Shown: piece by piece, positions 57,646-64,000 of the stretch
Numbering within the stretch: the stretch's first letter is position 1
How the letters are laid out: each line of letters starts with the position of its first letter
Source of the DNA: Pseudoalteromonas sp. BSi20652
GTDB taxonomy: Bacteria > Pseudomonadota > Gammaproteobacteria > Enterobacterales > Alteromonadaceae
Direction: 5' to 3'
DNA length: 64,000 nucleotides
NCBI RefSeq assembly: GCF_000239855.1
Contig: NZ_BADT01000170.1
Coordinates: forward strand, 1-64,000
Position numbers and translations under genes: made by a program
The notes under the pieces: model-generated
Databases searched by the model: none
Seen by the model: only the letters and a program-made list of their open reading frames with translations
What the model was told of the DNA's origin: nothing

Positions 57646-58590
57646 CTACACCAAGCGGTTGCGTGATTCGCCTTTAGTAAATGCCGCAATGTTTAAACTT
57701 ACTTCATTAATTAAACGCACAATTGATTCAGTGCTTGCCCATGCTATATGTGGAGTAAGTAAAAGGTTATTGCCTGTGTAATTGGCAAGTGGGTTTGAAA
57801 GCTCAGCAGGTTCTTTAGTTAGTACGTCAACACCAGCTCCGGCAATTAGATTTTGCTCAAGCGCTGTTGCTAAGTCTGATTCGTTAATAATACCACCACG
57901 TGCTGTATTAATAATTATAGCGCTTGGCTTCATCATTTTAAGCTCATTTAATGCAATTAAACCAAGCGTTTCATCAGTCAGCGGGCAGTGAACGCTGATT
58001 ATATCGGCTGTTTTAATAACGTCTTCAAAGGGTGTACGACCATCACGACATGCAGCACCTTTGCGCTCTGCAACAATAACGTTAGCACCAAATGCTTCTG
58101 CTACTTTAGCAACGCCTTTGCCTAACGTGCCGCCGCCTATAATGGCAAATGTTTTACCTTGTAAGTCGTTAAAGCTGTAATCGAGTATGCAAAACATTTC
58201 ACTTTTTTGCCATGCGCCTTGCTGGCAATCCGCCTGATAGCGGTGTGTGTTACCCAGTAAGTTAGTAATTAAAGAAAACGTATGTTGAACAACGGAAGGG
58301 GTTGAGTAGCCAGCTACGTTGGTTACGGCAATACCAAATTCTTTAGCGGCTTCTAAATCAACATTATTAGTACCGGTTGCACTTACGCAAATTAATTTCA
58401 GCTGTGTTAGCTGACTAATCGTATCGCGATTCAAAACTGCTTTATTAGTGATTAATACATCAGCGCCTTGGCAATGCTCAATAACTTGCTCTGGGCTGGT
58501 AAGTTCATAAGTCGTTAATTTACCAAGTTGTTCTATACACGAAAGAGATGTTTTAGCTAACGTTGCGTTATCAAGAATAGTAATGTTCAT
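57646..58590 (-). CDS. D-2-hydroxyacid dehydrogenase
   Basis: NAD-dependent dehydrogenase of 314 residues in the glycerate/phosphoglycerate dehydrogenase superfamily. The Rossmann motif GGGTLGKGVAKVAEAFG is near 153. The catalytic arginine is in NTARGGIINE near 230, the glutamate in TKEPAE near 259 and the histidine in LLTPHIAWAS near 280. It looks most like hydroxypyruvate/glycerate dehydrogenase, but the exact substrate cannot be told from sequence alone. Confidence 0.9.
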   Translation of the reverse strand: MNITILDNATLAKTSLSCIEQLGKLTTYELTSPEQVIEHCQGADVLITNKAVLNRDTISQLTQLKLICVSATGTNNVDLEAAKEFGIAVTNVAGYSTPSVVQHTFSLITNLLGNTHRYQADCQQGAWQKSEMFCILDYSFNDLQGKTFAIIGGGTLGKGVAKVAEAFGANVIVAERKGAACRDGRTPFEDVIKTADIISVHCPLTDETLGLIALNELKMMKPSAIIINTARGGIINESDLATALEQNLIAGAGVDVLTKEPAELSNPLANYTGNNLLLTPHIAWASTESIVRLINEVSLNIAAFTKGESRNRLV

Positions 58591-58977
58591 TATGAGCCCT
58601 AAAATAAGTGGATCTGAAAGAGTTAAAATCGTAAAAAAGAGGCTTACGATCCATCAAAAATCTAAAATATGGGCTTAAGGTACTACGAATGAAAGGCCTT
58701 GTTAATGGTATTACTACCAAATGATTAGAGGGCTATGTAGTAGTGGTCTGCCCACTAGCAGATTGAGAACATGGTATTTTGCTAGATTGATCAGCTTTTT
58801 GCACTTTTAAGCAAGCCTATGGTCATAGAAGGTAATTAAACTCAGCTTTAAAGCAAGTTGCTAAAATAAAAATCGTTTTTTTGGTTATTTCGCATTTTAG
58901 ATTGGCTGAGTTATAATCGGATATAGACATAAATGGTGCGCTTTAGCGTGCCGTTTTTTAACATTGTAGATGTAGTA
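58591..58977. other. intergenic region, no gene seen
   Basis: 387 bases between divergent genes. A short hairpin (ATCGTAA/TTACGAT, 58628-58650) lies near the dehydrogenase start. TTATAATCGG near 58911-58920 is a likely -10 region for the acyltransferase gene. I see no ORF, terminator-ended RNA or repeat. Confidence 0.4.
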
Positions 58978-60111
58978 ATGAGTGAATTAGAAGATAAATA
59001 CGCAGATATACGCCCATACAACGACGACGAAGTTGCGGCGTCGCTTACACGTTTAATTAACGATGATGCGTTTATTGATGTAATAGCAAAGTATAATTTA
59101 CCGCGCTTTTTATCGGTAGTGCCTTTTATTGCGCGTCCAATGGTAAGAAGTCAGTTACGCAAAAAATGGGGCAAAGTAAGCACCGTTGAAGATGTGCAAA
59201 ATGAAGTGGCGCAATACTTAGATAAACTAGTGAAGCGCACCACATCAAAAGTTACCTTTTCTGGGCTAGATCAGTTAGACGCTAACCAGGCCTATTTATT
59301 TATTTCAAACCACAGAGACATAGTGCTTGATCCTGCATTAGTTAATTGGGGTTTATATCAGCATAAAATGAAAACAGTGCGTATTGCTATTGGCGATAAT
59401 TTATTGCAAATACCTTACATTACGGAGCTTATGCGTTTAAATAAAAGTTTCATTGTTAAGCGCTCTGCTAAAGCACCAAAAGAAATGTTAAAAGCATTAA
59501 CCCAGTTATCGTCATATATCTATGACTCTTTAATCGGTGGAAATTCTATTTGGATTGCACAAAAAGAAGGGCGTGCAAAAGACGGTTTTGATCAAACAGA
59601 TCCTGCCCTTTTAAAAATGTTGCAATTAAATGGACGTAAACAAAAGAAAGAATTTGGCGATTATATTAAAGAGTTAAAAATAGTGCCTGTTTCTATTTCT
59701 TATCAATATGAACCGTGTGCAATTGCTAAGGCTAAAGAGCTTTACCACAAGCAACATCATGGTGAGTACGTAAAGTCGGCTGGTGAAGATATTGCGAGCA
59801 TTGTTGAAGGCTTTAGTACTGCTAAAGGGCACGTGCATTTAGCATTTGGGCAACCAATTGAATCTAAATGTGATAGTGCTGAAGAGCTCGCTAAAACAAT
59901 TGATAGGCAAATTATAGGTTCGTTTTATTTGCACCCAGGTAATTACATTGCTGGTGGCTGTAAAGAGGCGGTAATAGACTCTCCAGATACAGCGACATTT
60001 GAACAGCGTATAGCCTGTGTACCAGAAGAATTAAAACCGTTAGTGCTGGCTATGTACGCTAAGCCCTTTCACCGTAAAACAGAGATAAATACCAATAGCT
60101 GTGAGTATTAA
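58978..60111 (+). CDS. glycerol-phosphate acyltransferase family protein
   Basis: A PlsC/LPLAT-superfamily protein of about 377 residues without obvious membrane segments. The acyltransferase block is ISNHRDIVLDPALVNW, in which His and Asp are separated by five residues rather than the usual four. A later block is IWIAQKEGRAKDG, and VPVSISYQYEP corresponds to the terminal block. ATG 58978 (MSELEDKYADIRPY) is preferred because the preceding 15 codons look unlike coding sequence of this family; ATG 58933 is in frame. Neither has a good ribosome-binding site. Confidence 0.82.
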   Translation: MSELEDKYADIRPYNDDEVAASLTRLINDDAFIDVIAKYNLPRFLSVVPFIARPMVRSQLRKKWGKVSTVEDVQNEVAQYLDKLVKRTTSKVTFSGLDQLDANQAYLFISNHRDIVLDPALVNWGLYQHKMKTVRIAIGDNLLQIPYITELMRLNKSFIVKRSAKAPKEMLKALTQLSSYIYDSLIGGNSIWIAQKEGRAKDGFDQTDPALLKMLQLNGRKQKKEFGDYIKELKIVPVSISYQYEPCAIAKAKELYHKQHHGEYVKSAGEDIASIVEGFSTAKGHVHLAFGQPIESKCDSAEELAKTIDRQIIGSFYLHPGNYIAGGCKEAVIDSPDTATFEQRIACVPEELKPLVLAMYAKPFHRKTEINTNSCEY

Positions 60112-60132
60112 TAATCCCAGCTCAACGAAACT

Positions 60133-60162
60133 AAGCAGCAATTAAATTGCTGCTTTTTTTTT
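60133..60162 (+). terminator. intrinsic terminator after the acyltransferase gene
   Basis: AAGCAGCAATT-A-AATTGCTGCTT followed by a long T run. Confidence 0.9.
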
Positions 60163-60216
60163 GCTCAAAAATAAAGCTATACTAATACCTACTCTTCAAC
60201 TGGGCGGTACTTATGC

Positions 60217-60462
60217 ATGCAACAAATTGAAATATTTGATATTCCAAGCCCTTGCAAAAGTATTTGCTTAGTTAATAACAGAGGGTATTGCAAAGGGTGT
60301 TATCGTAGTCGGGATGAACGCTTTTCGTGGAATACCTTATCGAACGACCAAAAAAAGAAGGTGCTTAGTTTGTGCCAGCAGCGCTACAAGCGCTACCTTC
60401 AAAAAAAGCAGCAAAATGCAGTGCCAAGTACACAGGCACAGCAGCAAGGGTTCGACTTTTAA
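60217..60462 (+). CDS. DUF1289 family protein
   Basis: An 81-residue small protein with the DUF1289 cysteine pattern SPCKSICLVNNRGYCKGCYRSRDE, probably metal-binding. The tail is rich in Lys and Gln. Function unknown. The stop overlaps the stop of the convergent binding-protein gene by four bases. The ATG at 60213 is followed soon by a stop, so 60217 is the start. Confidence 0.87.
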   Translation: MQQIEIFDIPSPCKSICLVNNRGYCKGCYRSRDERFSWNTLSNDQKKKVLSLCQQRYKRYLQKKQQNAVPSTQAQQQGFDF

Positions 60463-61157
60463 AAGCTTAATCCATACTTGGCTCTTAGTGAGTACACTGT
60501 GCCATTGTTAGTTAAATTAATTAATGACATTTTAAGCTTTTCTACTAAGTTTTCATTACGCTTATTTAAATAATGATAAAGCGGATAAGTATTCAACACT
60601 TCTCTTACAAAGCAACCTTGAGGTGACGGGAGTTCATTGTTTTGCATTATAAAATCAATCATTAAAGCCCCTTGTACTTTTTGCTGAGCAAGCAAATTAA
60701 GTTGGGTATTCATGCTTTTAACTTTAATAATATTTCCTGCAAACTGCGTGCTTGCTAAATAATGTTCTTGCACAGGGTAACCGTCAACAATTGCGACACT
60801 ATCGAGCTGCTCTAAACTGTTAGGTAAACAGTTTTTATATAATATTAAGTCAAACTTAAATAGCTCATAATCAACTCTAATTAAGTTTTCGTAATTTTCT
60901 TCAATGCTAGCGTCTCTTCCTAACTGCCCATCAAGTACGCCATTATTTGCAGCGAGCAAAGCATTTTGGTGACTAAAATCGATTATATGTATTTTAAAAC
61001 CGATATCTGCGTATGCTAACTTTAAAAGCTCTAAGGCATAATCAGCTTGGGGTGTACTTTGCGGACGATTAAAAGTGAGGTTGTATTGATGACTAAAACA
61101 AGAGGCACTAAAAAATAAATTTACCAATAATAACAAGATACTAAAATGTCTATTCAT
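60459..61157 (-). CDS. periplasmic solute-binding-like protein
   Basis: A 232-residue exported protein similar in layout to family 3 solute-binding proteins (SBP_bac_3). The signal peptide MNRHFSILLLLVNLFFSAS ends near CFS. The rest has the two-lobe pattern with LLKLAYADIGFKIHIIDF near the start and a C-terminal SLRAKYGL typical of this fold. There is no transporter next to it, so it may be a stand-alone sensor-like protein. ATG 61157 is preceded by GGAA at proper spacing. Confidence 0.8.
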   Translation of the reverse strand: MNRHFSILLLLVNLFFSASCFSHQYNLTFNRPQSTPQADYALELLKLAYADIGFKIHIIDFSHQNALLAANNGVLDGQLGRDASIEENYENLIRVDYELFKFDLILYKNCLPNSLEQLDSVAIVDGYPVQEHYLASTQFAGNIIKVKSMNTQLNLLAQQKVQGALMIDFIMQNNELPSPQGCFVREVLNTYPLYHYLNKRNENLVEKLKMSLINLTNNGTVYSLRAKYGLSF

Positions 61158-61275
61158 TATCAGTTCCAATTACTACAGAAATAAATAAAATAAGACGCGT
61201 ATAATAACAAGGAGATTACCTCTTGCCCAGTTTCGGGGTTAATCAAATAATTTTAAAAGCGAATGAGGAAGTATT

Positions 61276-61479
61276 GTGAGTTTTAATTTATGCCTATTGC
61301 CACGTGAAGAAAAATACCAAATTCAGTTAGATTATGAAGCGTCTTTTTGGGCGTATCAAATTAAGCGAAATAAAAAAACGAGAGAGCAAGTTTATAACAC
61401 AATTCATAGCCGCCCAATGGCGGAGCAAATAGTTTTGAAGCAAAAATTTGAGCAATATTTAGCGCTAATGCTTAGCTAA
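61276..61479 (+). CDS. DUF3283-like small protein
   Basis: A 67-residue protein starting at GTG, with GAGGAA upstream. The N-terminal SFNLCLLPREEKYQIQLDYE resembles DUF3283 of Vibrio and relatives. The protein is charged and probably helical, with no known function. It is followed after 14 bases by the acetyltransferase gene, so the two may be cotranscribed. Confidence 0.68.
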   Translation: MSFNLCLLPREEKYQIQLDYEASFWAYQIKRNKKTREQVYNTIHSRPMAEQIVLKQKFEQYLALMLS

Positions 61480-61493
61480 GTATTGATATAAAA

Positions 61494-61895
61494 ATGTATA
61501 TAGTTGAATTGTTGGATGAGCTAAAGATCCCACTCGTTAATAAGTTTTATAAAAAACATAATGTAAGAGGGCGGGCTAATAAACAAGATAAAGTATGGGT
61601 TACTTACTATAATAATGAAATAGTTGCAGCATGTAGGTTACAAGATAAAACAGAGTTTTTATTTTTATCTACCGTGTTTGTCGTGCTGGAACATCGCGGT
61701 AAAGGTGTGGCTAAACAACTATTATCAACACTCTTAAAGTCGCAAAATAAGACGCTTTATACCTTCGCATATAAAAACGTAGTTGATTTATATTGTGCTA
61801 TTGGTTTTAACCAGGTGTTAACATATACTCTTGCTTTACAAGTACTTTTTGATACTTACAAACATCGAAATGTAGTGGCTCTAGAGTACCCATAG
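61494..61895 (+). CDS. GNAT-family N-acetyltransferase
   Basis: A 133-residue acetyltransferase. The acetyl-CoA pyrophosphate loop is seen in VFVVLEHRGKGVAKQLLSTL (R-G-x-G-x-A) near residue 75-90, followed by the alpha3 helix and the YCAIGFNQV segment. Substrate unknown. The ribosome-binding site is weak. Confidence 0.85.
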   Translation: MYIVELLDELKIPLVNKFYKKHNVRGRANKQDKVWVTYYNNEIVAACRLQDKTEFLFLSTVFVVLEHRGKGVAKQLLSTLLKSQNKTLYTFAYKNVVDLYCAIGFNQVLTYTLALQVLFDTYKHRNVVALEYP

Positions 61896-61919
61896 TAATA
61901 AAAATAATATGGAATAAGC

Positions 61920-64000
61920 ATGAGTAAATGCGTTAATGGGATAATCTGTTACTTTATAGTTTTAATAACTATTTTAAGTTGCCAAGTAGGCGCACAAGTA
62001 AAACGTTTATCTCCCAGTGAAGGCTTATCGCAAAGCTACGTCAATACAATGCTTATCGATACTAACGGTTACCTTTGGCTTTCTACTGAGGCTGGGCTTA
62101 ATCGTTATGATGGCTATCAAGTTATTCCAATAAATGGCCCAAATGGTGAGTTAGAAGAAGCAATCATAGATCGTATTTACCAAGACCCTCAAGGGCAAAT
62201 TTGGATAGCCTCTTTACTTGCAGGCCTATTTAGATACGACCCCGTAACAGATTCATATCAGCAATTCCTAGAAAAACCTACCAGTGAAGAAGAAATTATT
62301 AATCAGTCTGTTTTTAGTATGGTAGCCGTTGATAAAAAAACACTTTGGATTGGACGAGGTCGTGATTTTGCAAAGCTTGATATAGCAACCGGAAAAATAA
62401 CAACTATTTTTGAGCTTCCCGCTAAATATAAAAATACCCTGGTGAGAAAGCTGTTTGCTTACAACGGTTATATATTTATAGGTACAAGCCATGGCGCATA
62501 CGTATTTGATATTGCCACAGAGCAAGTGAGACCCTTACAGCACTTAAAAGGTGAAGCTGAGCATATTTACCAAAATAATGTTAAGTCGTTCGCATTGGGT
62601 GAAAATAAACAACTATTAGTAGGCGCGGTACAAGGTTTATACGAAGTTGATATTAGCCACTTATCAAAAATGTTTGAACGCCCAGATTTGCCTTTTGAAA
62701 GTAAGGTAATACTCAGTGATTTAAATGTATGGAGCATAGTAAACGAACACGGAAAAATAGATTTAGCTACCGATAAAGGCTTGTTTAAATTTGATTTAAA
62801 CACCGGGGAGATGATTAAAAATACTCGAATAGCCCAAAGTAAGTACACACTTGCCGATACCAGTATTATAGATATGGCCAAAGATAAGTCAGGTGGTACA
62901 TGGGTCGCAACTAAAACTGATGGGGCGTTTTATCTATCAAATGATAATCATCACTTTAGTAATGTTGATGGCAGTAAGCTCGGTGGGGAAGGGTTATCGC
63001 ATCACTCTGTTTGGGGGATTACAGAGTATAAAGATAAACTATGGCTAGCAACGCACAACGGGTTAACTGAGGTTGATTTAAAAGCAAATACAGGCACTCC
63101 TTATCTAAAAAATTATAAAGTAGATTTACTCACTACAGAATTTACTATCTACGAAATAATGCCTTACAAAGATAAACTATGGCTTTATAGTAATCGCGGG
63201 TTATTTATTTTTGATCCCGTTACACATCAAGTCAGTGAGCCTAAGGCAAAAAATCCAGCTAACCAAGATCAAATAACAGGCTGGGTACATGGCGTGACTT
63301 TAATGCCTAATGGTGACTTGTATTATGTTCACTCTGATCATGGTGTTTTTGTTTACAATGTAGATACACAAATAGTGTCTCGATTAGGTGGAGAAATGGC
63401 ACAGTTTGAGCCCTTTCTAGCGCACGGGTTTTTACCGGCATTAAGCGATAAGCCAGACTCGCCACTATTTTTTAATGCTGGAATTTTATATCAAGTAAAC
63501 CCAAGTGATTTAGCACTTAAAATGATTTACAAAGTGCCAAAGCAGCACGAAAACGTAGCCATTAGCGTGCTTTCTTATTTAATCGATAATAACAATATAT
63601 TGTGGATATCACTTTCTAATTTTGGCTTGATAGGTCTTGACGCATCTACCTATCAATTAGTTCATACAATTGATCTAGAGAAAAACAAATTAGGCACACT
63701 GCTCTACGATATGGTGCTAGATGATGATGGCATGATCTGGATGAGTAGCCATAAAGGCATTTGGCGATTAAATCCAGAAACACTTCATTTTCAGCAATTT
63801 TCTACATCAGAAGGATTACTTTCAGCTGAGTTTAATAGTAACGCTATGGCACAGCTTAAAGATGGCCATATCGCGTATGGCAGCTTAAAGGGATTCACTT
63901 ATTTTCATCCAATGGAAAACCAAAACTATCAGTCGCTTATTGATGATGTAAATATTACGCGGGTTGATTTAATGTCACGAGATTTATCGCTTGATTTAAA
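61920..64000 (+). CDS. two-component-type beta-propeller sensor, N-terminal part
   Basis: An open frame of at least 693 codons that runs off the right edge. ATG 61920 follows GGAATAAGC. The N-terminus is a signal sequence or lipobox-like anchor (ILSCQ). Then come repeated Reg_prop propeller blades of the type DTNGYLWLSTEAGLNRYDG, DPQGQIWIASLLAGLFRYDP and DDDGMIWMSSHKGIWRLNP. In this family, a Y_Y_Y domain, a membrane segment and a GGDEF, histidine kinase or HTH output domain normally follow, but these lie outside the window. Confidence 0.9.
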   Translation, partial: MSKCVNGIICYFIVLITILSCQVGAQVKRLSPSEGLSQSYVNTMLIDTNGYLWLSTEAGLNRYDGYQVIPINGPNGELEEAIIDRIYQDPQGQIWIASLLAGLFRYDPVTDSYQQFLEKPTSEEEIINQSVFSMVAVDKKTLWIGRGRDFAKLDIATGKITTIFELPAKYKNTLVRKLFAYNGYIFIGTSHGAYVFDIATEQVRPLQHLKGEAEHIYQNNVKSFALGENKQLLVGAVQGLYEVDISHLSKMFERPDLPFESKVILSDLNVWSIVNEHGKIDLATDKGLFKFDLNTGEMIKNTRIAQSKYTLADTSIIDMAKDKSGGTWVATKTDGAFYLSNDNHHFSNVDGSKLGGEGLSHHSVWGITEYKDKLWLATHNGLTEVDLKANTGTPYLKNYKVDLLTTEFTIYEIMPYKDKLWLYSNRGLFIFDPVTHQVSEPKAKNPANQDQITGWVHGVTLMPNGDLYYVHSDHGVFVYNVDTQIVSRLGGEMAQFEPFLAHGFLPALSDKPDSPLFFNAGILYQVNPSDLALKMIYKVPKQHENVAISVLSYLIDNNNILWISLSNFGLIGLDASTYQLVHTIDLEKNKLGTLLYDMVLDDDGMIWMSSHKGIWRLNPETLHFQQFSTSEGLLSAEFNSNAMAQLKDGHIAYGSLKGFTYFHPMENQNYQSLIDDVNITRVDLMSRDLSLDL

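Overview
The window reads as chromosomal DNA of a marine gammaproteobacterium of the Alteromonadales, most likely Pseudoalteromonas. This rests on the protein sequences, the AT-rich composition, and gene orders shared with Escherichia coli, Vibrio and Shewanella. No tRNA, rRNA, CRISPR array, insertion sequence or prophage was seen. The window is mostly core genome with a few accessory insertions.

Layout. 1-7.5 kb: the pyruvate dehydrogenase locus pdhR-aceE-aceF-lpdA, with two PdhR-type operators upstream of pdhR and a REP-like palindrome at the left edge. 7.6-8.8 kb: a DTW-domain tRNA-modifying enzyme and an unrecognised protein. 8.98-9.4 kb, minus strand: a protein-free stretch with 22 GGA triplets, AGGAT hairpin loops and an intrinsic terminator, read here as a CsrB-type regulatory RNA with a distant GacA/UvrY-like box. 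9.7-14.4 kb: an iron(III) ABC transporter behind a Fur-like box, followed by a DyP-peroxidase-fold protein that appears to have lost both distal catalytic residues. 14.4-20.4 kb: argR/mdh, ispB, rplU-rpmA, obg, folA and a DUF3718-like protein. 20.5-23.3 kb: an S9 peptidase split by a frameshift at an A8 run that contains a dnaX-type slippery heptamer. 23.5-26.9 kb: slmA, coaBC, radC, rpmB-rpmG. 27-32.9 kb: accessory genes (secreted subtilisin-like protease, BaiN/YhiN-family flavoprotein, diguanylate cyclase, manganese-dependent pyrophosphatase). 33-34.3 kb: mutM behind a small membrane protein. 34.4-36.4 kb: a chemoreceptor with a sigma-28-like promoter.

36.5-50.6 kb is the conserved apaH-apaG-rsmA-pdxA-surA-lptD ... 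djlA ... rluA-rapA block. amgK-murU (muropeptide recycling; amgK frameshifted) lies between lptD and djlA, and a DUF3530 gene between djlA and rluA. 50.9-57 kb: a PIN-PhoH protein, a large hybrid histidine kinase and an overlapping PleD-like response regulator/diguanylate cyclase, which probably form one signalling unit. 57-64 kb: a DUF3192 lipoprotein, a D-2-hydroxyacid dehydrogenase, an acyltransferase, DUF1289, a small periplasmic binding protein, a DUF3283-like protein, a GNAT acetyltransferase and the N-terminal part of a beta-propeller sensor that runs off the right edge.

The observations most worth following are the CsrB-type RNA with its distal box, the distal-site-degenerate DyP protein next to the iron transporter, the slippery-sequence frameshift in the S9 peptidase, and the hairpin abutting the hybrid-kinase start codon.
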